Source: Emmonsiellopsis sp. PD_33
Taxonomy: Eukaryota; Ascomycota; Eurotiomycetes; Onygenales; Ajellomycetaceae
NCBI GenBank assembly: GCA_032988165.1
Contig: JANTQF010000083.1
Span: 59,230 to 123,229, forward strand
Length of the DNA stretch: 64,000 nt
Reading direction: 5' to 3'
Positions 34,767 through 45,360 of this stretch are shown in pieces; position 1 is the first letter of the stretch, and each line of letters begins with the position of its first letter. The translations under genes and the position numbers were made by a program. The notes under the pieces are model-generated. The model saw nothing but the letters and a program-made list of their open reading frames with translations, was not told the origin of the DNA and did no database searches.

Positions 34767-35625
34767 TCATCTCATGACAGGTGGTCTCCCTTCTTTATTC
34801 CACTTGACTCGGCTCCGAACCCATTCCACCGCTTCTTTCACTCCGCTTCCCATCAGCGCACTGACAGGAAGCACGCGGGAATCTCGCACGCCCCCGCCTT
34901 CTTCACCCTCAAACACTTTCCGAACAAACCCTTCCTTGATACGTACTACCTCCACGCAATCCTCCCGGTCCTGCTTGTTGGCAAGCACGAGAATGGGCAC
35001 GCCGACCGTTTCGGCGCTCTGGAGCACCGACTCGAGCACCTCCCGGCACTCATCTAGTCTGCCAAATTCGCTTCTGGGATCTATGGCACTTATTGGTTCC
35101 GTGATTGATCCGGAAGGGCCGTTGCCGTTCGTCGACGCGATGGATCCTTTATGGCCCAGTCGTGAAACGTCCGCGTCTTCGCCAACGTCTGCACTGTCAA
35201 CCACGAATATAATCGCATGGCAGCTGGAGTAGTAACTTTGCCATAGTCCCCGCATCGATATCTGGCCCCCAATGTCCCAGATTTTCAGGTACATGTCCGG
35301 CAGGGGGATGGTCGCGACATTTTGGCCGACGGTTGGCACGGTTTTGCCTGTAAATTGTTGGGCTGGATTGTTCGGGTCCGAGGGAAGGAAAAGCGCTTTT
35401 ATCTGGTTGAGCAGTGTGGTTTTCCCAGCATTATCGAGGCCGAGGAGTAAGACGGAGTATTCTGAGTCGGGAGAGTAATCAGCATTGAGAGTGAGAAGGG
35501 TGGAGGGGCGAGGGCGGCGGGGGAATCTGGTGAATCGGAGACGCTGCTTCGGACTATCAAGCTCGAGATGACATACCTTCCTTACTCGTGGCATAGAGAT
35601 AAATGGATTTCGCAAGATGGTACAT
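34767..35625 (-). CDS. arl3: ARF-like small GTPase ARL3/ARFRP1
   Basis: Exons 35625-35577 and 35461-34767 (115-nt intron) give 247 aa. The spliced N-terminus MYHLAKSIYLYATSKE joins EYSVLLLGLDNAGKTT. G-boxes: GLDNAGKTT (P-loop), TVPTVGQN (switch I Thr), WDIGGQ (switch II), NKQD, and VSAL. The lack of Gly at position 2 and the Tyr-rich N-terminal helix match yeast Arl3, which is N-acetylated rather than myristoylated and works at the trans-Golgi with Arl1 and Sys1. An insertion between G3 and G4 (SADVGEDADVSRLGHKG onward, about 45 residues rich in Gly/Ser/Asp) makes it longer than the usual 180-200 aa; I saw no splice signals that would remove it. It is followed at 394 bp by the tail of rcm1 on the same strand. 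Confidence 0.9.
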
Positions 35626-36019
35626 GGCTTCGATTTCGATTGCGTTGCAAGAATATTAGTCGATGCGGCGCATTGCTCGACGTCATCAAATAGCAGCGGA
35701 CAGCACCCGCCCACGGCCGAAACTAACACGTTATAACAATGCAAATGGTAGGACCATGATGGACCAGACGGGAATCGGAGAATGTAAATCGTACGCGTAT
35801 ATTAGTGAAGCTGGAATACTGGAAAATTGGAGTTCAAGCGGAGTTCACAGCGGGAGATCTGCGGATAATTCAAGACGAAGCCAAATTTCACGTGATGACG
35901 TTTCTAGGTCAGCTGACCCCCAGCGGCTCTCCATTTAAGGAGGATGTATAGGGGCTCTGTATGGATACGCTGATGGGAGCACAGCTAATCTCCAGCGGAC
36001 GAAAGTTTGATGTATTGGA
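35626..36019 (-). other. Intergenic space between rcm1 end and arl3 start
   Basis: 394 bp that must hold the rcm1 3' region and the arl3 promoter. No gene seen. Confidence 0.5.
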
Positions 36020-37737
36020 TTAATCTGAGCTAAATCCTTCCCACTCCGGCTCTTCCAGCAGCGAGGGAGTATGGGTATTTTCCTCCGTTGAATCCCCCTC
36101 AGCACTGTCGGCAGCAGCTTCGAAATCGGCATCCCGAACGAATCCAGCAACGAAAAATCCGCCTGTACCCTCCTCGTCATTCGGCCAGCACCTCAGGCAC
36201 CCTTCTCTTTCTATCTCGCTTAAACTCCAGCTTTCCGATTCCTCTGGCTTCACGCCTCGATGTCTCCAGTTTCGTAGGCCATCAGGCTGCTTGTCTCTCG
36301 CAAGGATCCTCCATCCACGTCGTCGCGCTACGGACGACTTTAGAACGCGAGAGACGACGGATTCGTTCTCTTGCGAGTGTATGGAGCACGTGCTGTATGT
36401 AACTCGGACGGCTGAAGGGAAATTTAGAGCGTGCTCAACAATGCGCGATTGCAAATTGGACAACTTGGTTAGTCTGTCGACGTCGACGTCGTTTTCCTTT
36501 TGCGCTTCATCTACAGGCGCTTCTGGAACAGGAGTTATGGACGCAGGGGGTGGTCGTTTTCTCTTTTTGTTCTGTCTGGGTGGATTGGCAGAAGTCGGTA
36601 ACGCCAGCTGAGGAATGTCATCCCTCCCAACGATACCGCTCCCCGAACAACTTGGATCCAGGACAAACCCGGTAACATTTCGAAATCTTTTGTCGTTTGG
36701 AGCCAAGGCAAGGAAATCTTGACCAGGCAGCACCGAGACCAGTTCATTCGCGCCGGCAACCTTTACCATCTTTTGAAGGATCTTTGAGCGGCTTTGCGAG
36801 GCGTCCATAGATAATATAGTCAAATCATTACGCGCAGGGTTTCCCAAACATATCAGTGAGGCCATATGTGTCGTTTTATTTCCTGGGGCGGCGCACCCAT
36901 CGGCCAAATCTCCCTTCCAATCCGCGGTGTCATTGCCAAGAAGCAAGTATGCCGGGAAGCAGGATGCTTTGTCTTGCAGAATAATCCTTCCATTTTTGTA
37001 TGCTGCTGTAGATATCAGTTCCGCACCTTGCGGGATGGCTAGAAGATCCGGTATATGGGGATCCCGGTAGTATGCTTGGGTACCCGCGGTCGATAGTTCA
37101 GATAGTGAATTGACGGGTTTAAAGGACAAGAATGTAGTCTGCAACTGTTCGACCAGGGTTGTTCGGACGTTGTTTATACGGACCCATCTTGGGTATGTGA
37201 TTTTGACATTGCCATCGCCTTTATTTTCTGCTGCTTGTTTCGTCTTCGCGATGAGGGATCTAAGCTCGTCGACCGAGGCGCAATGTCTGCGTACGCGAGA
37301 TTTGACGAATTCGGCTTTGAGTCTTGACTTGTGTCGTTCAATCGCTAAGCGTAGAGGATGGTTCGAAGGCGCAGCAATGCCTCGTTTGGATAGAAGGAAG
37401 TCATGGACGAGAAGAATGGAGAGAAGGGGGGTCAGCTAGATGTTGGTCTGGCCCAGTGGGCATTGGAGGTTAGCTTTCGTCTGACCTTATGGGAGAAATA
37501 ACAAAGATTATTTGGGAATCTGCAGGGATAAAGGCTGACCTTTGGCTCCAGGGGTAGGATGCCGGCATTTTCAACGACCTCCTTCAATAGGATGTCCCAT
37601 TTTGCGGCCTCCGAGATCAAGGCGTAGACCTGGCCAGGGGATGATTTGAGCTTGGAATTAAACACGCGGGATTTGAAAGAACCCCCATCACTAGAGCGAT
37701 TCTCGAGAATAGTGGCGGCATCATAGTACAACGACAT
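36020..37737 (-). CDS. rcm1: 25S rRNA cytosine-C5 methyltransferase RCM1 (NSUN5 family)
   Basis: Exons 37737-37540 and 37435-36020 (104-nt intron, GTCAGC to CTAG) give 537 aa. Rcm1/NSUN5 methylates a conserved cytosine of the large-subunit rRNA in the nucleolus. The N-terminus MSLYYDAATILE is the family's start. The SAM-binding loop ADGCAAPGNKT lies near 244-254. Both catalytic cysteines are visible: DPSCSGSG (about 329) and VTYSTCSIH (about 416). Between them is a Lys/Arg/Pro-rich insertion (QNKKRKRPPP) that may target the nucleolus. The C-terminus is acidic. An upstream in-frame ATG exists at 37839, but the sequence between looks like a 5'-UTR intron (GTAAGC near 37850, TTTCTAG just upstream of 37760), so I start at 37737. 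It is divergent from the GNAT gene. Confidence 0.9.
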
Positions 37738-37944
37738 GTCGACGGGCACGTCCAAGGCTCTAGAAATAAATATCTGTATGGATGCGAACTGACTGTTTTC
37801 TGCGACGGCGATGTTTGCTCTGTTTGTCGGGAGGCTCAACCATGCTTACACGCTAAGCCGCATTCGGACAAGTCGCGTGGCGCACGGGCCACCGTAGGTG
37901 GCCAATAGGAAGCTGCAGTGTTTAGTCAGCCATCTAATCTTATC

Positions 37945-37954
37945 TTATCTGATC
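37945..37954 (-). promoter_or_regulatory. GATA-factor site matching the SreA/SRE1 iron-regulator consensus
   Basis: The minus strand reads GATCAGATAA, an exact match to the (G/A)ATC(T/A)GATAA sequence bound by fungal iron-responsive GATA repressors (SreA, SRE1), and continues GATAAG, so two GATAAG cores overlap in tandem. Function is not shown by sequence alone. Confidence 0.5.
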
Positions 37955-38007
37955 TGCAGATCTCTCACGCCCTGCGAATGTCATTCTAAAATCTGACAGA
38001 TATTGTG

Positions 38008-38015
38008 TATATAAG
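38008..38015 (+). promoter_or_regulatory. TATA box of the GNAT gene
   Basis: TATATAAG about 150 bp upstream of the ATG, followed by a pyrimidine-rich leader with CACGACCACTTTTC, a typical fungal arrangement. Confidence 0.55.
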
Positions 38016-38161
38016 GAGGGCAGACTTCAGCCTGACCACGACCACTTTTCTTTTCTCCACGAAACGAACACCTACTTCTCTGCCCCATCCTCGGAACTAC
38101 CAATTCGCGTGCTGCTCCTCTGCTCCTGGCTCAAGCCCAACCCCGAACCCCAACACCAACC

Positions 38162-38812
38162 ATGGGCTCTACTGCCCAGTACAGCATCGCCTTTCTACCT
38201 CCGCCAGGCACCAAACTCACACGACCAACCCCATCCAACCCAGCGCCTCCAAGCAACCCTCCCATTTTCAACGATGCCATGCATGTGCGAACCGTAGTCT
38301 TTGTCGACGAGCAGGGATGCGCGCCGGAGAACGAAATGGACGAGGATGACCCGAGGAGCTGGCACTGGGTTCTGTACACGGAGGGCGAGAACAGGGCTCC
38401 GATCGGGACTATTCGAGTGGTTGCCCCGCCGCATGCACCACATGAGGGCCATTCCTCGCATACCGGTGCTTCTGTGGAGGCGGAGGAGAAGGAAGAGGAA
38501 CCGCATATTCGATTAACGAGAGTGGCTATCCTGGCTGAGTATCGAAGGTCTGGATTTGGGCGTATTTTGCAGAATACAGCGTTGGAGTGGGCTGCGAAAC
38601 ATCCCGAAGAGCTGACAGCGGCGTTGGATGGGAATCCACCTTGGAATGGGCTGACGTTGGTCCACGCGCAGGTGCAGGCGGAAGGAATGTATGCTCGTGT
38701 CGGGTTTGTGACGGACGAGAGCATGGGGACCTGGGAAGACGAGGGGATTATGCATGTTGGGATGTGGAAGAGAATAGAAGTTGGATCAGAGTCGAAGTCG
38801 GAGAAACAATAG
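38162..38812 (+). CDS. GNAT-family N-acetyltransferase
   Basis: A single exon of 216 aa. The fold's hallmarks are present: an N-terminal strand-helix part with MHVRTVVFVDEQG (near 40-52), a central strand IGTIRVV, and the acetyl-CoA motif RVAILAEYRRSGFGRIL (near 120-136, containing the R-x-x-G-x-G pattern), then LTLVHAQVQAEGMYARVGFVT, the terminal strand region. This resembles small fungal and bacterial (YjcF-like) GNATs whose substrate is unknown. Acidic residues (EAEEKEEE) break the core between strands. The promoter carries a TATA box and a GATA/SRE-like site, so control by nutrients is possible. It is divergent from rcm1 and converges with the FYVE gene. Substrate not predicted. Confidence 0.82.
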   Translation: MGSTAQYSIAFLPPPGTKLTRPTPSNPAPPSNPPIFNDAMHVRTVVFVDEQGCAPENEMDEDDPRSWHWVLYTEGENRAPIGTIRVVAPPHAPHEGHSSHTGASVEAEEKEEEPHIRLTRVAILAEYRRSGFGRILQNTALEWAAKHPEELTAALDGNPPWNGLTLVHAQVQAEGMYARVGFVTDESMGTWEDEGIMHVGMWKRIEVGSESKSEKQ

Positions 38813-39215
38813 AGATTTATTCAGGATACCTTAAGCTAATTCACAATAAGCAATATAAAAAGAGATCGCAACATAATACACCAGCCATCTATCAAAGCAA
38901 CCAACGCCGGGATGAGTGACGGATTCTATATATATACCAAGGAAAAACAGGCCATCAAAAGGCCACCACAATGCCAAGGCCCACGGGAGCGCATGGAATA
39001 ATGCATGAGAAAAGGGGCGGCCATAGGATGGTGCCAAATTAAAAAGAGTATACATGAAACAAATCAATAACGGTGAAAACGCTAAACAACGCGAGAGGGC
39101 TGAAAATGGTATCGACAAACACAAGATGACAACTCCAAATGCGAAATCGGGCCAGTGTGTCCCGGCAAGTATCAGGCGGACATATTAGGAATGGTGGAAT
39201 CCGGGAGGCAGATTG
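38813..39215. other. Intergenic region between convergent genes
   Basis: No gene supported; 3' sequence of the GNAT and FYVE genes. A 97-codon minus frame here has no recognisable content. Confidence 0.5.
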
Positions 39216-40149
39216 CTAGAAAGTGCTCCAGCTCCAATCTCTTGGGACGCTGCTAGCGACAATGCCCTCCTGGTGGATGGCGGGCGACAGGAGGTTCGTA
39301 TCGGAAACCGAGGCAGAGCTATCGGCGCCCTTCATAGCTTTGGCTGATGTGCCCTCGTTTTGCGTGTCTTCTATATGAGCGACGAGGTCCTTTTGTATTT
39401 CATCGAGCCGCTCTGTGCGCGCCTTATTCCAGTGGCGGTAGGCGTGCCAGCAGAGATCACAGGCTCGGGAAGGAATCCCATCGGGATGGAAGCGGGCATT
39501 TTGGTCGAGAGGAACGGTATGGGGGGTATGTGAAGAGCAGAAGACGTGTCCGCAATGTCGACAATGGTGCCGCCGTACGAACAGACCAAAGAAGGACCGG
39601 CAAGTCGGGGAATCGCAAGTGGGGGATGCTGAATCAGCCTGATGAGGAGGTGGAGTAGGTTAGTCTCCGCCGCAGATTGCATGAAAAGTAGCAAAAGGAC
39701 AAGGGCAATATCACCTTCCAATGGTCTCGTGTTGGGGTACCCGTCACGGCCCCGAGATTCTCATCTCGCAACCACTCATCCTCAGCGCGCTTGCTGACCG
39801 CACTCTTGACGCTTTCGACGGTGGATCTGCGAGTGATAGGGACCACGGTCTCGTCGTCTAGGCTATCCAGGGAGCCGTGCACGCTGCGTGGCGGAGTGAC
39901 AGGAGAGGGCTTGGTGGAACGCTCAGTCGGGCGGAGGACGGCGGGGACGTAGAGGGGGGATTTAGGAGGCCTTAGCTGGCGCGACTGGAGGTGCAGTTGG
40001 TACAGCTGGGCATTCTGGAGGCGGGGCGAGGTTGGGGAGTTGTTTGCGGGCGTGACTGAGGTTGAATTGACGGGGGAGGGTTGTGTGTATGTCGTGTGAG
40101 CGGCAGTCTGGGTGTGGGTCTGGGTCTGGGGGGGAAGGGCGGTGGACAT
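39216..40149 (-). CDS. FYVE zinc-finger protein
   Basis: Exons 40149-39715 and 39638-39216 (76-nt intron, CTAAC branch site) give 285 aa; the frame joins RDHWK to ADSASPTCDSPTC. FYVE fingers bind phosphatidylinositol 3-phosphate on endosomes and vacuoles. The finger runs from about residue 150 to 205: CDSPTC, FVRRHHCRHCG (the R-R/K-H-H-C-R lipid-binding motif), FCSSH, then ACDLCW as the last metal pair. The usual WxxD motif is replaced by HWK-ADSA at the exon junction. The N-terminal half is Pro/Ser/Thr-rich with many Gln repeats at the start and is probably disordered; the C-terminus ends SVPRDWSWSTF. This is a known fungal architecture, but a specific name cannot be given. Confidence 0.88.
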
Positions 40150-40578
40150 GGTCTGTGGGCGCAGCAGGAAAGCGACGGGCTGTCTGTCAAGCTGTGTAGA
40201 GAGAGGGATATCGGAGTGCAGACATAGACGAAGCTGGAGATGGGAGTGTATAGATCGCGGTGGTTGCGGATGGGCGAGAGTTTGACGCTGATCGAGGCGA
40301 GGAACAGGAGGCGAAACCAGCGGGCGGCGAGGGAAAGATAGTGTATTGTGCTGATAAAGAGTGGAGCTGGCCGTAATCTATTAGGCCCGGCGCGGCGGGC
40401 TTATTGGCTGGCGGACCGCGCTTGCAGGGATGCTCGTACCGGTATGATTCATCCCCGTAATGCCGTTCCCCCGGTACATACAGTACCCTAACAAACTACT
40501 CCTTGAGATGGCAATTGAATCCAACAACATTATGACAGGTTACTATAGAAGTATATATCAAACATGTGCATGGCCAGC
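40150..40578. other. Promoter region of the FYVE gene and 3' end of the BTB gene
   Basis: 430 bp with no gene. CGCGGCGGGC and GC-rich palindromic patches occur near 40390. Confidence 0.45.
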
Positions 40579-42993
40579 TTAGTTCAAAAACCCCCGCATC
40601 GAGTTCCGCCCCCGTTGCCCCGTAAATGCTTGCAGCTTGACCGCGGTGAACACTATTTCCATCGCACCCCCCGATATGTCCTGCGCGTTGGCCTGCACTC
40701 GTAGTCTCCATTGCCCTCTGTGCACCACCCATTCTCCGCCGTCGTCTACACTATCGCGTCTCTTGCGCTTGGCAGCACCCTGTCCCTGGGGCTGGCTAGG
40801 GTTCTGTGCATCAAAGCCAGATCTACCAGTGGTGACAGCTGGTGTGGTCGAACTAGCCCGGTTGAACTCGGTCCAGTCGCAGTCGTATCTTTCGCCATCC
40901 ACGGTGACCTCTGCTTCAGCGTCTATACGGATCTTGACCCGGTCCTCACTGAGGGGGGTCCGGCCAGGGCTGGCCGTTTGCGCGCTGGCGCCCCCGGACT
41001 TCATCAACAACCCTAGGGGCGCATTCGTGGGGAGGTTCATCTTATTCGCTACTACCTGAAACAGGCTGGATATTCTCGCTTTGGTCAAGCCGTGGAAATC
41101 CGCCCTCATTGAGCTTAGGTCGATGAAAGTGCGCTCATTGCCGATTTCAACAATCAACTCGTGCGAGGTATCGTCAACAAATGGGCGTGCGTAGTGAACC
41201 CATCCTCCAGAGGCAGCCCTGTCCGATGGTAAAACGTCGTTCACGAATTGAACTCCCGACTGGCGAATGTCTTCTAATCTTATCACAATTTCCGACTTCT
41301 GCCTCAATAGATTGTAGCTAATGGAGTGGGGGATGAGCTTTTGCTCAAGGCCCCGGAGGTGGAAATAACGACAATCACGGAGCAAGTCCGCCCTATGTTC
41401 CCCATTTCGTATATGAATAGGGTACCCACGAAGCATATGGAGGAGTTCTGCGAATACGTCTGCTGATCTAGTACTCACAATGGGAGGTGCGATTGACGGT
41501 GGACGTAGGAGGCCTTTTCGGTCTAGTCCAGGGAACACCTCAGACGGGTTAGCGAAGAAGACGGCAAACCCAAGAGTGAAGAAATTGGGAGAATCTCCGG
41601 GTCCAGAAAAGATGTCCCGTGGAACTTGGAAATGTCGGTCTCCTATCTGGATGAACATCTCGGATTCAAACAGTTGCGAGATTAAGCGAGGCAAACTGTA
41701 GAACTGCGCGTCGGCAAATAGCCTAACAAAGTGCCCTCCATCATGGGGTCGCACATGGTAGCCTTTACAGAAACTTGTCAGTTTTAGGGCACAGTCGCAT
41801 TCGGAGGCGAATCCACGTACCTTGGAGGTGCATCAGTATATCCCGAAATGTGGCAGGGTCACGGTCAATGTATAAAGTTCTGACAGTTGCGCCATCCTCG
41901 TTATTGCGTAACTGTTCCTCAAAAAACTGGGAAAAATATGAGGGTGCTCTAAGATCTTTAGTCCAGGTAGATCTATGGATCTCCAGGGAGGGGTATTACA
42001 CTAACCATCAGAAGATATAGATGCACCAGATAGGCGGAATAACTCAGTGCCTATTTGTATTGGAAAAACCTTTTCAGCGGGAAGGATGCATTTTCCTTTT
42101 GCAGATGGATCGGGGTGTTTCAAGACCCCAGGGATTGGCATTGAGGCTGGCGAAGGCTCATTTGGACTGTTCTGACCATTGTATCTGTTATTGCTGTGGC
42201 CTGCGCCAACGCTAGACGTACGTTCGCGATGCGACTGGGGATTTGGGGCGGAAGATGTTCGCTCAATCATTGGGACCCCGCGGTTGTTGGATTCAGGTGG
42301 TTTCTCTTCAGGTTCCGGGGTTGGGTGCCTGGGGCGAACTGCGTCTCTTTCTGAAGAAGTAGGTTCGGTCTCGGGTTTGCGTTTTGTGCTTTCGTGAAGG
42401 GATGCAGGGCTTGGTGTCAATGCGCGAAGAGTAGATGAGGTGGGGGCCAGTGGAGTTCGCGCCAGGGAGGGAAAGACGGCGGTATCCTGCGCCGCGTTAT
42501 GTCCAGTTTCTGATGAAGGATTTGCCAAAGCCCAAGGATCGTCCAGGTCTCGTACTAATAAATCGGTGTGTTCACCCATTAGCTCTCCCTGCGGCTCGTA
42601 GATGTGAGCTAGGTCCAGAAAGGAACCGTAGGATGAGTTCCAGTCTGGGCCTTCAGTGGATCCAAAAAACGAGGCACCCAACAGGCTAGAGGTGGGCTCA
42701 GAACTATGGTTAATAAGTCCCTCCTGTTCGATAGGAGCTGACGCAAAGGTGTTGACTGTATGAGTCCCGATGTTGGAGGGGGTTGCAAGCGGTGTATTTG
42801 CGGGGCCACTGCTCGAGGGGTCGATGGCGGAGCTCGCTACTGGTACGGCTTGTGGTGATGCCGAAGTGCCAGAGCTCTGCAAGGACAAGGAAGCTAGAGG
42901 GGTATTATGCCGGCTAAGGAGTTGGGAGTCGGACAGACGGCGAATGTCGCGGGAGGAAGAGGGATCAGAGGGAGCTTTTTGAGAGACGGGCAT
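40579..42993 (-). CDS. Double BTB/POZ (K-channel tetramerisation-like) protein
   Basis: Exons 42993-42006, 41955-41821, 41762-40579 give 768 aa; introns are 50 and 58 nt. Residues 1-310 are Ser/Pro/Thr-rich and probably disordered. Then comes a BTB/T1-like module: VFPIQIGTELFRLSGASISSD, SYFSQFFEEQL, TLYIDRDPATFRDILMHLQG, a pattern of the KCTD-type BTB. A second BTB-like module follows in exon 3: MFIQIGDRHFQVPRDIF, GDSPNFFTLGF, PPSI and FAELLHMLRGYP. The C-terminal part includes VHRGQWRLRVQAN and KRKRR near residue 700, a potential nuclear signal. Comparable yeast proteins (Ylr108c/Ydr132c type) are poorly characterised; a role as an oligomeric adaptor, perhaps for ubiquitin ligation, is an inference. 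Exon 2 start (ISSD to DLRAPSYF) is the least certain junction. Confidence 0.85.
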
Positions 42994-43424
42994 GGGGTAG
43001 CGGCACCGCTTGCGAACTGTTGCGCCGACGAAAGCGTTGATGAAGACGTTAGCGAACGGTGCTACGGGTGCGGTATCATTTCCGACAGCGGCTCTTTGAT
43101 CAAGTCTTCGGTGAGAGGAGGAATGAAGGGCTGAAGGGACGAGAGGATGTTGTTGCTGATGATGTTGATGCTGCTGACAGCTAGCTAGCTCGGGCGGTTG
43201 ATTACATCATCACCACTCTACATCAGCGGGTACAGAAGACACCAGAGAATCAAGGTGGTTGATACACAAGGCAGGAATACAGAGTGCGGAGAATGGATCG
43301 AATGTTTATAGAGATAGAGAGGGGCGATTGGTCCGAGATTGCGTACTTTGAGTGGAATTTCATCGCTAAACACAAAAGGAGTATTCTAAAGATTAATACG
43401 TGCAGACCCTGCTCTGTAGAGAGC
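42994..43424. other. Promoter region of the BTB gene and 3' end of the GST gene
   Basis: 431 bp without a gene. It holds GATGTT/GTTGTTGCTGATG repeats near 43150-43190 and GATA-like TGATTACATCATC. Confidence 0.45.
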
Positions 43425-44307
43425 TCACATCAACTCGTATTTGCCTTCTAGCTCGACGATCCTTTCCACTGCTTTTCGGTATGCCGGTCTTTCTTGGATT
43501 TGCTTAACGTACTTTGTAACGTTCGGAATTACATCCTGCTCGATTATCCCGCTTTGTACGATCGCTTCCAATGGGAAGCCCATCATGATATCGGACCCAG
43601 CGAGACTGTCGCCACTAAAAAAGCTGCCTCCGTTTGGCGCAGACTTGAGCTGATCTTCCAGGAAATCGAGATTGATTTTAATGTTGTGTTTGATGAAGAG
43701 CGAATCCATCTTTCCAGCAATCGTCCTTGTTACCGGTTTGATGAAAAATGGCACGGGGGCATCTCGGATACCTTTGATATGGTTAGTGTTAGTGGTGATA
43801 GGTCTATCTGATGTAGAGAAGAGGAACCATGCATACCCCTGACTATTAACACGCGGGTTAACAGCGCCATCAGAGACCCCTCTGAATAGTGCATGAAATA
43901 TCGATCGCGCCGCCATGACTCTGTCTCGGCCGCCAGCTGGCCTTCTTTGCCCTCGGGATATCTCTTGGGAACCAGACGAGGACCAAAGTGGTCGATTAGA
44001 TACTCAACGATGACGGCTGATTCGGCTAGCACGATCGGTGGGCTCCCCGGCACCTCAAGGGAAACGATAGGAGCTTTGCCCAGCGGATGGATTTTCTTCA
44101 ACTCTGGGGGGGATTGCATTGTCTCGTCCCTCTTGGCTACCTTGATCTCGTAGGAGAGTCCTAGCTCCTCGAGAAGCCAAAGGATGCGTTGTGCGCGGGA
44201 TCTGTCCAGCCTGAAGATAGATAGGTTAGGAATGGGACGGTAAATAATGGCAAGGAGACTGACCAGTGGACCGTGATCTTTACATCGTTTTCTTGTGAGG
44301 TAGCCAT
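43425..44307 (-). CDS. Glutathione S-transferase (GTT1-like)
   Basis: Exons 44307-44264, 44210-43837, 43771-43425 (introns of 53 and 65 nt) give 254 aa. The N-terminal thioredoxin-like domain reads ITVHWLDRSRAQRILWLLEELGL, then KAPIVSL and ESAVIVEYL with the Glu-Ser pair that binds glutathione's gamma-glutamyl part. The helical C-terminal domain contains FFSGDSLAGSDIMMGFPLEA, matching the N-capping/hydrophobic staple region of GSTs. The sequence suits the fungal GTT1 class (ER-associated in yeast), acting in glutathione conjugation or peroxide detoxification. The first intron falls after the strand VKITVHW, as in many fungal relatives. It is divergent from the complex I subunit gene. Confidence 0.88.
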
Positions 44308-44858
44308 GGTGAGGGATATGCGTTTGCAAAAGGGTTGGCCCTATGATATGTTCCTGGGAGGCAGAGGCTATTTAAGTCATTAAGGCGCTGTCTCAGTGCT
44401 CACCCGTCAAGTTCCGTGTAATCGCCTATTCTTAGTATTCTGGCACCGGCTGGACGTAATCTGCCGGACCGTCCAGCTAGGTTATTGGTTGAACACTTCC
44501 ACCCCGGGCCATCAATTAGTCAAACCTGGACGGTGAAAGAGAGAGGCTGGGGTTTGCAAGCCACCGGACGAGGAGGTATGTACTCTGTGCGTGAATATGA
44601 ATTTCGTTCCGCCTGTAGCAGGGATTCGGCCTTATCCCTGAGGTCACATAGAGGTTGGATACGCGTAACGCGGGTTGATGGCAGGAATGCTTGGCACTGC
44701 TGACTAATCTTGCACCACATCCTCGCCATCAACCGCCTACATCATTGATCAGTGAGTCTGCTGAAGCCATCGAATAGATCGCACGCCGGGAACCCGCCGT
44801 CCATTGCCATTGACTCTCGAATTTTGCGTTCATATCCTTCCCGCACAGGCTAGCAACC
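44308..44858. promoter_or_regulatory. Divergent promoter of the GST and complex I subunit genes
   Basis: 551 bp, no gene. It contains TTAGTATTC and GTCCAG motifs without clear assignment, and a pyrimidine-rich leader before the complex I start. Confidence 0.45.
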
Positions 44859-45360
44859 ATGGCCGGCCCCAATCCCAGTGCGCCTTTCCCCAGCCCCGTC
44901 TCTCCCGCTGCCAATCGCTGACCTCTTCCGCCACAGATTTGACCCTCGATCCCGCCCTCCAGAAATACTACGGTCCGTCTCTGTTCCTCCCTCCATCGCT
45001 GCGCTGGGGTTTAGCACCGGCTTCTCCTCTTTGACCGCGCCGTGATAACTGATAGATCACGCCTTGTTTAGACCTCAATGTTAACCGATACAAATACTTC
45101 CGATGGACTCCCCGGACCGCTTGGATCTCCTTCTGCTACATGGCTCTCGTGCCAGGTATCTTGATCTATGCCGGCTATAAAGTTGATGTATGCTCGATCC
45201 CCCGCATCGGCCACTTTCCCCCTCGTCCATGGCGACTGCCTCTGGACAAAGTGGCTGCTGCAATTGAATGTGCGCTGAGACTGATTTTATATTTTTGGTT
45301 CATTAGGGAAAATTCGAGTTTAGAGGGAAGCGGAGAGGCGATACGATCTCGGAGTGGTAA
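44859..45360 (+). CDS. Small NADH:ubiquinone oxidoreductase (complex I) accessory subunit, B15/NDUFB4-like
   Basis: Four exons: 44859-44877 (19 nt), 44937-44972 (36 nt), 45072-45187 and 45307-45360, giving only 74 aa. The introns (59, 99, 119 nt) are GT-AG, with CTGAC branch sites in the first. The product begins MAGPNP, continues LDPALQKYYDLNVNRYKYF, then RWTPRTAWISFCYMALVPGILIYAG (one membrane span), and ends GKFEFRGKRRGDTISEW. This order (Tyr-rich start, RW-PRTAW, single span, RGKRRGDT tail) is that of the fungal B15/6.6-kDa accessory subunit of the inner-membrane arm. No mitochondrial presequence is visible, as is usual for this subunit. The first exon is tiny, so the start should be confirmed with transcripts; no frame longer than 80 codons covers the gene. 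Confidence 0.82.

Larger units (their letters stand above)
37738..38161. promoter_or_regulatory. Divergent promoter of rcm1 and GNAT gene
   Basis: 424 bp between opposite start codons. It contains the probable rcm1 5'-UTR intron, a cluster of GATA-factor sites (37939-37954) and a TATA box (38008-38015) facing the GNAT gene. Confidence 0.6.

Noticed and set aside
36088..36611. Plus-strand frames within rcm1
   Set aside because: Shadows of the minus-strand methyltransferase, whose motifs are unambiguous.
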